Part shown: piece after piece, positions 51,421 to 61,252 of the stretch
How the letters are laid out: the number at the start of each line of letters is the position of its first letter
Position numbering within the stretch: position 1 is the stretch's first letter
DNA from: Flavobacterium tegetincola DSM 22377
Lineage (GTDB): Bacteria > Bacteroidota > Bacteroidia > Flavobacteriales > Flavobacteriaceae
Direction: 5' to 3'
NCBI RefSeq assembly: GCF_000425485.1
Contig: NZ_AUDN01000007.1
Span: forward strand, 62,001-126,000
DNA: 64,000 bases
Translations under genes and position numbers: made by a program
The notes under the pieces: model-generated
Seen by the model: only the letters and a program-made list of their open reading frames with translations
What the model was told of the DNA's origin: nothing
Databases searched by the model: none

Positions 51421-52458
51421 TTAAGCAGTTTTAATTTCTAAATGTACTAAAAATCGATTGTCTTTTATTGTTGTTTTGAAGTTGAATTTATCTGAATACA
51501 ATAACTCTAAACGCTTATCTAAATTTTGAAGTCCGATACCAGACCCGCTTTTATCTTCTGTTTTTTTAGGAAAATTATTATTTTCAACTGAAAAGAACAC
51601 GGTAGAATCCTCACAAGTCATATTAATATCAATACTACTTGGTTTAGTGGCCGAAACCCCATGTTTAAAAGCATTTTCAATTAGTGAAATAAATAACAAC
51701 GGAGCGATTTGAATACCTGTTTCTTTAATCGGAAAACTATAACTCACGGACGTTTTGTCTGAGACTCTTAACTTCATTAAATCTATATACTTTTTAAGGA
51801 AATCGATTTCCTTAGTCAGAGGAATAGACTCTACGTTAGTCTCATACAACATATAACGCATCAACTTACTTAAGCTGTGTATCGATGACTTAGCTTGGTC
51901 TGGCGAAATATCAACTAACGAATAAATGTTATTTAATGAATTAAAAAAGAAATGCGGTTGCAACTGGTAATGCAGATGTTGTAGTTCAGACTTCAATTTA
52001 ATATTTGCCGCTTCCTTACGTTCAGCCTCATTTTTAACCCAGCGTTGTGTCGATTTTAATGCTACAGCAAAGAACAAAGGTGCTAAATATGACAATAGCT
52101 GAATGTACATGGCTATTTTAAATGGAGGTCCTATTCGTTCTGTGGTTTCAATACGTTTTTTTAAAATATCTTCAAAATAGTTGTCTTCAATGAATTCTTT
52201 TAAAAACAAGAATAAGACGATAATTACTGTATTTATTAAAATAAACTCCATCGTTTTTTTAGGAAACAATAAGCGATCTACTAATACAAAATAGTTGAAA
52301 TAAAAGATGATTGACGAAAAGAATAAAGGAATTAAAAAGTGAGCTATAAGCCTATTAATGTTCTGTTCTTCACCGTAGGAAAGCAAGTATGGCAAACAGA
52401 AAAGTGTTAGCCATACAAGCACATGTGAAACTACCGTTATTAGTTTATTTTTGTACAT
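51421..52458 (-). CDS. LytS/YehU-type sensor histidine kinase
   Basis: This 345-aa kinase has four membrane helices in its first 140 residues, a short coiled coil and the His_kinase domain with the phospho-accepting His in YQLQPHFFFNSLNNI. An HATPase with SLIENAFKHG and GIGLQNLDKRLELLY follows. This type partners LytTR regulators. It lies 6 bases after the permease gene, so its expression follows that of the pump. Confidence 0.94.
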   Translation of the reverse strand: MYKNKLITVVSHVLVWLTLFCLPYLLSYGEEQNINRLIAHFLIPLFFSSIIFYFNYFVLVDRLLFPKKTMEFILINTVIIVLFLFLKEFIEDNYFEDILKKRIETTERIGPPFKIAMYIQLLSYLAPLFFAVALKSTQRWVKNEAERKEAANIKLKSELQHLHYQLQPHFFFNSLNNIYSLVDISPDQAKSSIHSLSKLMRYMLYETNVESIPLTKEIDFLKKYIDLMKLRVSDKTSVSYSFPIKETGIQIAPLLFISLIENAFKHGVSATKPSSIDINMTCEDSTVFFSVENNNFPKKTEDKSGSGIGLQNLDKRLELLYSDKFNFKTTIKDNRFLVHLEIKTA

Positions 52459-52464
52459 AATTTA

Positions 52465-53685
52465 TTATTCGTAACGTAAAGCAGTTATAGGATCTAATGC
52501 CGATGCTTTTCTTGCAGGATACCATCCAAAAAAGATACCTGTTACCGCACAGACTGCAAAAGAAATCACAATAGAATACAAGGCTACGCTTGTAGGCCAA
52601 TTTAAGAATTTTTCTATAAAAACCGTGGATCCAAGTCCTAATAAAACACCTAAAACACCACCTGTAATGCTTATTAAAATAGCTTCGATTAAAAACTGCA
52701 TTAAAATATCTGCTCCTTTAGCGCCTACAGCCATACGCAAACCAATTTCTTTAGTTCGCTCTTTTACAGAGACATACATAATATTCATAATACCAATACC
52801 ACCAATTAACAGAGATATACTGGCTACTGCCACTAATAATAAAGTTAGCATCTCGCTTGTAGAACTAAACGTCGAAATTAATTCTTCCATAGACTGTACA
52901 CTAAAATCGTCATTATTTCCATTAGATATTTTATGTTGAATTCTCATAATTTCTGAGACTTCAGTAACAGCATTTGGCGCATCGTCTTCACTTACTGCCG
53001 AAGCCATAATTTGATTGATATAATCAATAGCCAAAATACGTTTTTGTACGGTTGTATATGGTGCAATAACCACATCATCTTGGTCTTGACCAAAGGTGTT
53101 TTCTCCTTTTACTTCTAATACACCAATCACTTTAAATGGAATATTATTAAAACGAATCATCTGTCCAATAGGATCTTGCCCATCAGGAAACACATTGTCC
53201 ACGACCGTTTGCCCAATAAGTGCCACTTTAGAAGCCGTTTTTACTTCGGAATCTGTGAACATACTGCCGCTTTGCAAATCGACTACTTTAATTTTGAGAT
53301 AATCTGGATTTACGCCATAAATAGTACTTGGCCAGTTATTTGAACCATTAATTACTTGTCCGCCACCATTTACCAATGGTGTTGCATAACTTAAAAAGGT
53401 GGCTTGATCTTTAACGGCTTCATAATCTTTAAGGGTAAGTGTTTGCATCTCAGCTGCACTTGGCCGAACTCCACTACTTGTAGTAGTCGATGGCCTTATA
53501 GTAATAATATTAGAACCCATAGCCGAAATACTTTCGCGAATGCTTTCTTTAGAGCCTTCACCAATAGCGAGCATTGCAATTACCGATGCTACACCTATAA
53601 TGATGCCTAACATAGTTAGTAAAGTTCTCATTTTATTAAGAACGATGGCTTTAAAAGCGATTTTAAATAAATTTAATAGTCTCAT
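52465..53685 (-). CDS. MacB-type ABC transporter permease
   Basis: This 406-aa protein has an N-terminal membrane helix (MLGIIIGVASVIAMLAIGEG), a large periplasmic MacB_PCD domain and a C-terminal FtsX domain with three helices (LLVAVASISLLIGGIGIMNIMYVSVKERTKEIGLRMAVGA). The ATPase is encoded separately, 2 bases upstream. The fold is that of mechanotransmission ABC systems that work with a periplasmic adaptor and TolC instead of moving substrate through the inner membrane. Confidence 0.95.
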   Translation of the reverse strand: MRLLNLFKIAFKAIVLNKMRTLLTMLGIIIGVASVIAMLAIGEGSKESIRESISAMGSNIITIRPSTTTSSGVRPSAAEMQTLTLKDYEAVKDQATFLSYATPLVNGGGQVINGSNNWPSTIYGVNPDYLKIKVVDLQSGSMFTDSEVKTASKVALIGQTVVDNVFPDGQDPIGQMIRFNNIPFKVIGVLEVKGENTFGQDQDDVVIAPYTTVQKRILAIDYINQIMASAVSEDDAPNAVTEVSEIMRIQHKISNGNNDDFSVQSMEELISTFSSTSEMLTLLLVAVASISLLIGGIGIMNIMYVSVKERTKEIGLRMAVGAKGADILMQFLIEAILISITGGVLGVLLGLGSTVFIEKFLNWPTSVALYSIVISFAVCAVTGIFFGWYPARKASALDPITALRYE

Positions 53686-53687
53686 AA

Positions 53688-54431
53688 TTAATCGTCTTGT
53701 TTAGGTAATTTTGCTAACTCTTCTTTTGCCGATTTTACATTTTCATTTTTGTAATCTTGAATGATATTTCCATCTTTTAAAACAATGGTTCTACTACTAA
53801 ATGTTGCAATATCTTCTTCGTGCGTTACAAAAGCGATAGTAATACCTTGTTCATTTAACTCTTGAAAAATGGACATAATTTCATAGGCAGTTCGTGTGTC
53901 CAAGTTTCCTGTTGCTTCATCGGCAAGTAACATAACAGGATTATTAACTAATGACCGTGCAATGGCAACACGTTGTTGTTGCCCTCCAGAAAGTTGTGAA
54001 GGTGTATGGTCTAATCTTTCGCCCAAGCCTACTTTTTGCAACGCTTCAATAGCACGTTTTCTGCGTTCTTCTGTGGAAATTTTACTGTTATATAAAAGCG
54101 GTAATTCTACATTTTCAATAGCAGATGTTCTTGCCAATAAATTATAGGATTGAAAAATAAATCCGATTTTTTCATTACGTATGGTTGCTAACTCATTTTT
54201 AGTAAGGTCTTTAACCTTAACACCATCAATTTCAAAGTTGCCAGATGTAGGTTGGTCTAAACAACCCAAAATATTCAACATCGTACTTTTTCCAGAACCA
54301 GATGAACCCATAATGGTTACAAACTCGCCTTCTTTTATATCAAACGAAATACCTTTTAACGCACGTACCGTTTCGGATCCCATGGTAAATTCGCGTTTTA
54401 AATCTTCTATTTTTATAATTGATTTGCTCAT
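53688..54431 (-). CDS. MacB/LolD-type ABC ATPase
   Basis: This 247-aa ATPase has Walker A GSSGSGKST, Q-loop FQSYNL, signature LSGGQQQRV, Walker B VMLLADEATGNLD and H-loop VTHEED. It sits between the adaptor gene (16 bases upstream) and the permease gene (2 bases downstream) in one operon and powers that permease. Confidence 0.96.
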   Translation of the reverse strand: MSKSIIKIEDLKREFTMGSETVRALKGISFDIKEGEFVTIMGSSGSGKSTMLNILGCLDQPTSGNFEIDGVKVKDLTKNELATIRNEKIGFIFQSYNLLARTSAIENVELPLLYNSKISTEERRKRAIEALQKVGLGERLDHTPSQLSGGQQQRVAIARSLVNNPVMLLADEATGNLDTRTAYEIMSIFQELNEQGITIAFVTHEEDIATFSSRTIVLKDGNIIQDYKNENVKSAKEELAKLPKQDD

Positions 54432-54447
54432 AGTATTATCTTTTTCC

Positions 54448-55674
54448 TCAAACTATTGAGGTTGATGGCATAAATGGATTTTCGCTTTTATCTGTTGTTT
54501 TTGTTCCAGAAGCACTTACGCCTTCTAAACTGTACACTAATTTGTCACCTTCAGAAATTCCTTCTAAAATTTGAACGTTAACACCATCACTTGCTCCTAA
54601 AGTGACTTCTTGAGATTTTATTTCTCCATTGCTACTGTAAACCCACACAACGATAGCTTTGTCTTCATATTTTGGTCTTTCTGTTGATCTTTCTGTTGAT
54701 CTTTCATTTGTTTTTTGTGCCGTAAGATTGTGTTGTTCATTATAAGCTGTTAACTCTAGACGTGTTGGTTTAAAGTTAATGGCTTTGGCTTCGGCAGTTA
54801 ATACATCTTTTAATTCTAAGGTGTAAATAGAAATGATAGCTGTTAAACCTGGTTTTAATTTTAAATCTGGGTTATCTGCTTTAACCACTACCGTATAGGT
54901 TACCACATTTGAGGTTACCGTTGGGTTTAATCGTACTTGGGTAACAACGCCTTCAAATTCTTCTCCTAAATAAGCATCAACACTAAAACTAACACGTTGC
55001 CCTTCTTTTACTTCTCCTATGTCTGCTTCATCAACATCCGCTTCTACCTGCATTTCTTTTAAGTCTTGAGCAATTGTAAACAAGGTTGGTGTACTTAAAC
55101 TTGCGGCTACAGTTTGACCTTCGTCGATAGCTCTAGATAATACCACACCATCAATTGGCGAATATATATCGGCATAACTTAAATTGGTTTTCGCTGTTTG
55201 TAAATCAGACAAACGTTGAGTCACTGTGCTTTTTGCAGTTTCATAATTGAAGTTTGCTTCATCAAAATCAGACTTACTTATTACCTGACTGTCGTATAAT
55301 GTTTTTTGACGGTCATAAATAGTTTTGGAGTAGTTTTTTTGATTTACAGCATTATCATAAACAGCTTGTGCCTGCGATAATGTAGCTAACAGATTAGTTT
55401 TGTCTAATTCGGCAATTAATTGTCCTTCTTTAACTTCACTGTTATAATCCACATATATTTTTTCGACTACACCAGAAACTTGTGTTCCAACCTCTACTTG
55501 GGTTATAGGTTGAATGGTTCCTGTTGCCGTAACACTGGTAGTAACTTTCCCTTTTTTTGCTGTAATAGTTTGTGCTTCTATAACAACATCATTGTCAGAT
55601 TTTAAAAATTGGTAGGCTACTAAGGCAAGTACTACAAGTACAATGCTGCTTATAATTATTTTTTTCTTATTCAT
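54448..55674 (-). CDS. Periplasmic adaptor (MacA/HlyD-like)
   Basis: This 408-aa membrane-fusion protein has an N-terminal anchor helix (IIISSIVLVVLALVAYQFL), a lipoyl half-motif pair (VEVGTQVSGVVEKIYVDYNSEVKEGQLIAELD and DIYSPIDGVVLSRAIDEGQTV), a coiled-coil hairpin between them and beta-barrel segments. A short RSTE duplication occurs near residue 335. It connects the ABC permease with TolC. It lies 11 bases after the TolC gene. Confidence 0.94.
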   Translation of the reverse strand: MNKKKIIISSIVLVVLALVAYQFLKSDNDVVIEAQTITAKKGKVTTSVTATGTIQPITQVEVGTQVSGVVEKIYVDYNSEVKEGQLIAELDKTNLLATLSQAQAVYDNAVNQKNYSKTIYDRQKTLYDSQVISKSDFDEANFNYETAKSTVTQRLSDLQTAKTNLSYADIYSPIDGVVLSRAIDEGQTVAASLSTPTLFTIAQDLKEMQVEADVDEADIGEVKEGQRVSFSVDAYLGEEFEGVVTQVRLNPTVTSNVVTYTVVVKADNPDLKLKPGLTAIISIYTLELKDVLTAEAKAINFKPTRLELTAYNEQHNLTAQKTNERSTERSTERPKYEDKAIVVWVYSSNGEIKSQEVTLGASDGVNVQILEGISEGDKLVYSLEGVSASGTKTTDKSENPFMPSTSIV

Positions 55675-55685
55675 TTTGAGTTAGA

Positions 55686-57017
55686 TTAAAGTTTAATATC
55701 GTTTTCTTGGTAAAATTCTAAAAGTTGGTAATATAAAATGTTGAGGTATTTTGCTTGCAAATAATTTTGTTGTGCATTGGTGTACGTGTTTTGACTAATA
55801 ACTAAGTCGGTTGTACTTAAATCACCAAGTTCGTATTTTTTCTGTGCTAGTTTATACGATTGTTCTGCCGCAGTTTTAGATGCTTGTGAAGCAACAACTT
55901 GTTCTTGTGCAGAAACTGCATTTTGGTAAGCGGTTTCCACTTTTTTATAAACCGCCTTTTCTGTAGTTTGCTTTTGTATGGTTGCTTTTTCTATATTTAT
56001 AGCTGCTTTTTGAACCGCTGCCTTGGTCTGGTTTCTATTGAATATTGGAATAGTTAAAGCAAGTCCCACTCTTTGATTAAAATTTACATCAAACTGATCC
56101 GAAAAGGTAGCGTCGTTAACACTAGTATATCCTGAACCGATACTTCCAGTAAGAGATAGAGTAGGTAAGTAAGCTCCTTTTGCAATATCCAATGCTTTTT
56201 CATTTACTGCAAGACTTGTTTCGCTTGCTTTTACTTCTGGCAAATAGCCAAATGCGTTTGTGTACAGTTGTGTTTTATCTAAAGTTAATTGTACCAAATT
56301 CTGATTTTCTGCAAGGTTTTCTATTGCAAAATCATCCATAGGTGTTAATTCTAATAATTGTTTTAAAGTTAGAATGTATTGTTGGTATTCATTTTTAGCA
56401 CTAATTACGTTGTATTTATTAGTAGCAGCCTGGCTTTGTGCCTCAGTATAATCGCTTAAAGCAATGGTCCCAGCATCCAGACGAGCTTTGGCACGAAGTA
56501 CTTCTTTTTCGGAAGCATTTAAGTTATTCTCAGCGATTATGATACTTTCTTTACTATATAAAGTTTGTAAGTAGTTTTCAAGAATATTCAAAATGATATT
56601 ATTTTTTTCTACTTCTTCCTGAAAAATACTTTGCTCTAATAGTAATTTATTCTGTTTGACTTTGTTATTCAATTGGTTTCCTTGAAACAAAGTCATCGAG
56701 CTATTGATTCCAACATTGGTACTATTAATTTGATCGGTTACAAAATTACTTGTAATCGGGTCAATGGAGTTACCGTTCGAAAAGTTTTGAGAAGCACTTC
56801 CAAATAAATTTGGCAAACGTTCCGATTTGGATTGGTCATAAGTTACTTCAGCAGTATTTTTATCTAGCGAAGCATTTTTGACGGTGATGTTGTTTTCCAA
56901 TGCATAATCGATACAATCCTGAAGCGACCATGTTTTCGAGGCCACTTGTGGTACGACTTCTTGCGCAAAGGAAAATTGCATTCCTAGGCATAAGGCTATG
57001 GTTACGTATATTTTCAT
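55686..57017 (-). CDS. TolC-family outer-membrane protein
   Basis: This 443-aa protein has a signal peptide ending in SFAQ (about 19) and two outer-membrane-efflux repeats (DYALENNITVKNASLDKNTAEVTYDQSKSERLPNL and the matching second repeat). Coiled-coil helices alternate with barrel strands. It is the first gene of the efflux operon, with the adaptor, ATPase, permease, kinase and regulator after it. Confidence 0.94.
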   Translation of the reverse strand: MKIYVTIALCLGMQFSFAQEVVPQVASKTWSLQDCIDYALENNITVKNASLDKNTAEVTYDQSKSERLPNLFGSASQNFSNGNSIDPITSNFVTDQINSTNVGINSSMTLFQGNQLNNKVKQNKLLLEQSIFQEEVEKNNIILNILENYLQTLYSKESIIIAENNLNASEKEVLRAKARLDAGTIALSDYTEAQSQAATNKYNVISAKNEYQQYILTLKQLLELTPMDDFAIENLAENQNLVQLTLDKTQLYTNAFGYLPEVKASETSLAVNEKALDIAKGAYLPTLSLTGSIGSGYTSVNDATFSDQFDVNFNQRVGLALTIPIFNRNQTKAAVQKAAINIEKATIQKQTTEKAVYKKVETAYQNAVSAQEQVVASQASKTAAEQSYKLAQKKYELGDLSTTDLVISQNTYTNAQQNYLQAKYLNILYYQLLEFYQENDIKL

Positions 57018-57284
57018 TTTGAGGTGTTTTAAATTAACACTTCAAAGATGCTATTTTAAAGGAAGTTGTGAAACCGTAATAGATGTTTGAGGCAATTGTT
57101 GGTACAGAAAACACAATTGTATCGACGAGATTACGGGTAGTAATTTAGTTTTAGTAGTTAAGACTTGTATTTCTTACAAAGTAATAAAAGGTCTTAATGA
57201 TGATTCATTTTCCACGTGAATGGATGGCTGCGCTAAAGTCATTACTATGCATTTGTTAAATATTAATTAATTTTAAGCAACCAA
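57018..57284. other. Divergent region between the efflux operon and ohrR
   Basis: No gene is seen. On the minus strand CATCTTTG (57050-57043), one mismatch from TAnnTTTG, could be the -7 box of the TolC operon; it ends 26 bases before the ATG. Confidence 0.4.
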
Positions 57285-57316
57285 ATTGTGCACAATATAA
57301 TTGTGTGTTATATTTG
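57285..57316 (+). promoter_or_regulatory. ohrR promoter with overlapping palindromes
   Basis: A TTG (57286-57288), a 20-base spacer and TATATTTG (57309-57316) form a good promoter. Over the -33 region lie two overlapping palindromes that share CACAAT: ATTGTGCACAAT (57285-57296) and CACAATATAATTGTG (57291-57305). They are the obvious operator for the MarR-type repressor that follows. Confidence 0.62.
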
Positions 57317-57329
57317 TACCGTCAAATTA

Positions 57330-57755
57330 ATGCAAATGAAAGACCTTTTACATCTTAGCGAACAAGTTTGTTTTCCGGTTTATGTTCTGGCAAAAGAAAT
57401 TATCAGTCATTACAAACCATTTCTTGATGGTTTGGACTTGACTTATCCGCAATATTTGGTGATGCTCACATTGTGGGAAAACGACAAACAAACGGTTAAT
57501 GAATTGGGTGAAAAACTAACATTAGACAGTGGAACGTTAACACCATTATTAAAGAGAATGGAAGTAAAAGAATTTGTTTCCAGAATCAGAAGTTCAAAAG
57601 ATGAACGGGTGGTTCATGTTTCATTAACCGATAAGGGCAAATTGCTAAAAGAAAAAGCAGCATGTGTTCCTGGTCAATTAATGGAATCTATGAATGTTTC
57701 AATCGAAGATTTGACCATTTTAAAAAATATTATAACAAAAATTTCAAAAAAGTAA
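57330..57755 (+). CDS. ohrR: OhrR-like MarR-family peroxide sensor
   Basis: This 141-aa repressor starts at ATG 57330 (57336 is possible). Cys in LSEQVCFPVYVLAKE corresponds in position to the reactive cysteine of OhrR. The winged HTH (QTVNELGEKLTLDSGTLTPLLKRMEVKEFVSRIRSSKDERVVHVSLTDKG) is typical of MarR. Oxidation by organic peroxides should release it from DNA. The ohr gene follows after 3 bases, which fits direct regulation. Confidence 0.92.
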   Translation: MQMKDLLHLSEQVCFPVYVLAKEIISHYKPFLDGLDLTYPQYLVMLTLWENDKQTVNELGEKLTLDSGTLTPLLKRMEVKEFVSRIRSSKDERVVHVSLTDKGKLLKEKAACVPGQLMESMNVSIEDLTILKNIITKISKK

Positions 57756-57758
57756 GTG

Positions 57759-58181
57759 ATGAAGACATTGTATACAACAAAAGCTACTGCAACAGGTGGC
57801 AGAAACGGTCAAGTAAAAAGTGAAAATGGCATACTTGATTTAGCTGTAAAATTACCAAAAGGTTTAGGTGGTGCAAATGATGATTTTGCCAATCCCGAAA
57901 TGCTTTTTGCCGCTGGATATTCCGCTTGTTTTGACAGCGCTTTAAATTTGGTAATTAAAAATGAAAATATAAAAACAGGAGAAACAACCGTTACGGCACA
58001 GGTCAGTATTGGTCAGAATGATGCAGGAGGTTTTGGATTAGAAGCAGAATTGCATGCTAACATTCCTGGTGTATCAATAGAAGAAGCTCAGTCGCTGATT
58101 GAGAAAGCACACCAAGTTTGTCCGTATTCAAATGCGACAAGAGGAAATATGCCCGTGAAATTGACGGTTTCAAATAACTAA
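57759..58181 (+). CDS. ohr: Organic hydroperoxide resistance protein
   Basis: This 140-aa Ohr/OsmC-fold peroxidase has both redox cysteines (AGYSACFDSAL and KAHQVCPYSNATRGN), along with TATATGGRNGQVKSENG at the N-terminus. I choose ATG 57759 over the GTG directly after the ohrR stop. It reduces organic hydroperoxides using lipoylated or thiol donors. It lies in an operon with its sensor. Confidence 0.95.
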   Translation: MKTLYTTKATATGGRNGQVKSENGILDLAVKLPKGLGGANDDFANPEMLFAAGYSACFDSALNLVIKNENIKTGETTVTAQVSIGQNDAGGFGLEAELHANIPGVSIEEAQSLIEKAHQVCPYSNATRGNMPVKLTVSNN

Positions 58182-58203
58182 TAATAGATAAAATAAAATA
58201 AAG

Positions 58204-58839
58204 ATGGCTTTAATACAAGATTTAAACTGGAGACACGCCGTAAAAGCATACGATTCTACTAAAAAAGTAAGCAAAGAAGATATTGATAAAATTGTTGAAG
58301 CAGCACGTTTGGCTCCAACTTCTTCAGGATTGCAACCGTTCAAAGTACTAGTTGTAGAAAATCAAGAATTAAAAGAAAAATTAGTAAAAGGTGCTTTAAA
58401 TCCAGAATGCATGAGGGATTGTTCTCACGTGATTATTTTTGCAGGATGGGATCGTTATACTGCGGATCGAATTGATAAAGTGTACGATTTTACAACGGAT
58501 GAACGTGGTTTAGAGAGAGGTCGTTTTGGCAGCTATACCGATAAATTGAAAGAAATTTATTTGGCTCAACCTGCTGCGGAAAATTTTGCACACATTGCCA
58601 GACAAACGTATATTGCTTTAGGTTTAGCTCTTGGTCAAGCAGCGGAATTAAAGGTAGATTCTACACCTGTTGAAGGATTTGATAACAGCGTAGTAGATGA
58701 AATTTTAGAACTAGATAAATTGGGTCTGAAAAGCGTTTCTCTAATGTATGTGGGTTATGCTGACGCTCCTCAAGATTGGATTGCTCCAATGAAAAAAGTG
58801 AGAATTCCGACTAGTGAATTCGTAGTCGAATATAAATAA
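58204..58839 (+). CDS. NAD(P)H-dependent nitroreductase-family oxidoreductase
   Basis: This 211-aa flavoprotein belongs to the NfsB-like group: WRHAVKAYD..K, EAARLAPTSSGLQPFKVLVV (FMN-binding), HIARQTYIALGLALGQAAELKVDSTPVEGFD and DKLGLKSVSLMYVGYA. It probably reduces quinones or nitro compounds with NAD(P)H. It follows ohr by 22 bases, so it belongs to the peroxide-defence unit, which ends in a strong terminator. Confidence 0.92.
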   Translation: MALIQDLNWRHAVKAYDSTKKVSKEDIDKIVEAARLAPTSSGLQPFKVLVVENQELKEKLVKGALNPECMRDCSHVIIFAGWDRYTADRIDKVYDFTTDERGLERGRFGSYTDKLKEIYLAQPAAENFAHIARQTYIALGLALGQAAELKVDSTPVEGFDNSVVDEILELDKLGLKSVSLMYVGYADAPQDWIAPMKKVRIPTSEFVVEYK

Positions 58840-58878
58840 TTTATAGTACTTCGCATCCTATTAATAGAATGGCATTCA

Positions 58879-58918
58879 AAAAAACCTAAGTCAAAATTTA
58901 TTCTGACTTAGGTTTTTT
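58879..58918. terminator. Bidirectional terminator
   Basis: A 15-bp perfect stem (AAAAAACCTAAGTCA 58879-58893 with TGACTTAGGTTTTTT 58904-58918) between convergent genes. Confidence 0.94.
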
Positions 58919-58963
58919 CATTTCATCTAAATGAAAATGGGTAGTTTTGCAGTATTTAAAATA

Positions 58964-60958
58964 CTATTTATCATTAGAGTCACTACTTATAAACATTTCG
59001 TTCCGTTCCTCTGAGACTATATCCAGGAAGCGGTCGTAATGCTTTAATACATCCGATATCAATTCATTTTTGGTGAAATACTGAATGTCATAACTTTCAC
59101 GAGTATCACCGAAATAGGCTTTAGGAAAGAACGTTCCTTTTGCGTGAATGTCTGGCAGATTGTTCTCGTCAATCAAATAGTTGGATACTTTCTTGGAGCT
59201 GGTTTCCACTCCGTAAATAAAATTATTGATTACATCGTACTTTATTTCGAGCTCTATTTTGCTTGGATTTTCACTTAAGTTGATGCTTGAATCGATTCCG
59301 TTTTTTAAAAATTCCGCTTGTAATTCTGAAAAAGCCTCTTGTACCACATTTTTAAGAAATAAATCCACAGATGTGCGGTCTTTTGTAGCTACAATTTGTT
59401 TCAATCGGTCTTTCCACAACCTGCCCGACCAAGGGACAGTTGTTTTTGAGAAGTTTCGGTCGTAATACGATTGATCGATACTTAAGCCTTTTAATAAGCT
59501 TACAATGAATAAAATCATTATTATAGCAAAAGGTAAGGCAGTAATCAACGTCATACTTTGAAGTGCTTTTAATCCGCCTGCATTTAGCAGTAATAGTGAC
59601 AGGACAGCGAGTAGGGTTCCCCAAAGGATAGTTTGCCATTTTGGCGATTTTTCAGCATTTTTTGTCGCGATACCATTCATGACAAAAATCCCAGAATCGG
59701 CGGAAGTAACAAAAAAGATGATTACAATAAGTATGGTCATGAAACTAGAAATAGTAGAGAAGGGTAAATACTCTAAAAAGCGAAACATTAGCGCGTCCGG
59801 ATTATTTGATACGGCACTAAGGGCTCCTTCTCCGATATTCATATCAAACCAAATGGCGCTGTTTCCAAAAACAGTCATCCAAATGAAATTAAATAAAGTT
59901 GGAATGACCAATACTGCCACAATAAATTCTCGTATGGTGCGACCCTTGGATATTTTTGCAATAAAAAGACCTACATAAGGAGACCACGAAATCCACCAAG
60001 CCCAATACAGAATAGTCCAATCGTAAAACCATGGCAGCGTTTCATTATCGTACACGTGCGTTCCAAAGGTCAGGTTAAAGAAATTGTTGATGTAATTCCC
60101 CAATCCTTCTGTAAAACTGCCAATTAAGAATACAGTAGGTCCTAATGTAAGTACAAATAAAAGTAGTAATATCACCAATAAAACATTAATGTTACTTAAC
60201 AATTTAATCCCTTTATCCACTCCTGTAAGTGCAGATGCGATAGCCAAAGATACTAGAACAACAACGATCATAATTTGGTACACAAAACTGGTGTCTGGAA
60301 CAATATTTAAGATTTGAAGTCCTGAATTTATTTGTACCACTCCAAAACCTAAAGTAGTGGTAATCCCGAAAAAAGTGCTGCATAAAGCGAATACATCAAT
60401 CATATTTCCCCATTTGCCATTCGTTTTTTCTTTTAGCAAAGGATAAAAACAACTTCGCAGCGACAACGGCAGCTTAAAACGGTATGCAAAGTAAGACAGC
60501 GAAAGTCCGACTAGTCCGTAAATGGCCCAGGCGTGAATTCCCCAGTGAAAAAACGAGTAGAGTTGCGCATTTTTGGCTTGATTTACATATTCGTTTACGC
60601 CAAAAACTCCGGAGGAGTAATGCTGCATGGGCTCGGCGACGCCAAAATACATCAAGCCGATTCCCATTCCTGCTGAAAATAACATGGCAATCCATGAGAA
60701 GAAGCTGTGTTCGGGCCGACTTTCATTATCCCCTAATCTAATAGTACCGTATTTACTGAACAAAAGGTAAAATAGAAATACCACAAAAGAGGTAACTGAC
60801 CATACATACACCCAATTTAGATTTACAAATATAAAATTCTTAATACCGTTCAGTAAATCATCTGCTATTGTAGGGTAAACGACTGATAGGAAGGAAACAA
60901 GGCATATAAATACCATACTTGGTACAAATATACCTTTGTTCAAAGTAGTTTTAAACAT
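58964..60958 (-). CDS. BCCT-family (betaine/choline/carnitine) transporter
   Basis: This 664-aa transporter starts at ATG 60956-60958; an upstream TTG would add 21 unlikely residues. It has about twelve hydrophobic helices and the BCCT signatures GMGIGLMYFGVAEPMQHY and WAWWISWSPYVGLFIAKISKGRTIREF. A soluble C-terminal tail of about 150 residues is visible, longer than the minimum and possibly the osmosensing part. It imports a compatible solute such as glycine betaine with sodium or protons. The gene stands alone, convergent to the nitroreductase gene. Confidence 0.94.
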   Translation of the reverse strand: MFKTTLNKGIFVPSMVFICLVSFLSVVYPTIADDLLNGIKNFIFVNLNWVYVWSVTSFVVFLFYLLFSKYGTIRLGDNESRPEHSFFSWIAMLFSAGMGIGLMYFGVAEPMQHYSSGVFGVNEYVNQAKNAQLYSFFHWGIHAWAIYGLVGLSLSYFAYRFKLPLSLRSCFYPLLKEKTNGKWGNMIDVFALCSTFFGITTTLGFGVVQINSGLQILNIVPDTSFVYQIMIVVVLVSLAIASALTGVDKGIKLLSNINVLLVILLLLFVLTLGPTVFLIGSFTEGLGNYINNFFNLTFGTHVYDNETLPWFYDWTILYWAWWISWSPYVGLFIAKISKGRTIREFIVAVLVIPTLFNFIWMTVFGNSAIWFDMNIGEGALSAVSNNPDALMFRFLEYLPFSTISSFMTILIVIIFFVTSADSGIFVMNGIATKNAEKSPKWQTILWGTLLAVLSLLLLNAGGLKALQSMTLITALPFAIIMILFIVSLLKGLSIDQSYYDRNFSKTTVPWSGRLWKDRLKQIVATKDRTSVDLFLKNVVQEAFSELQAEFLKNGIDSSINLSENPSKIELEIKYDVINNFIYGVETSSKKVSNYLIDENNLPDIHAKGTFFPKAYFGDTRESYDIQYFTKNELISDVLKHYDRFLDIVSEERNEMFISSDSNDK

Positions 60959-61252
60959 AAAAATATTTTCTAGATATGTTGTCTTATATCGGCTTAAAAA
61001 GCGAGGCAGACCAGTTTGCAAAAGCCGTTTAAACTAAAACAGCGGAGTTAATTTGTTAACAATCAATAGGATGAAATAATTGCTAGCACGTGTGCAAGTT
61101 AGCATTTTATTGTTAAACTATCAAAAGATGGTTGTAAACAAAAGCGCGTGCTAAAATTGTAGGCTGAGAAATGTGCTACAACCTAAGGCTAAAACCCTTA
61201 TATTTTTAATTATAATACTGTAACTTAATACCACAAGAAGCTTTGCATTACA
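60959..61252. other. Intergenic region upstream of the BCCT gene
   Basis: No gene, strong terminator or clear promoter recognised. Confidence 0.4.

Noticed and set aside
54690..54715. RSTE duplication in the adaptor protein
   Set aside because: A two-unit micro-duplication in a loop; no sign of phase variation or function.
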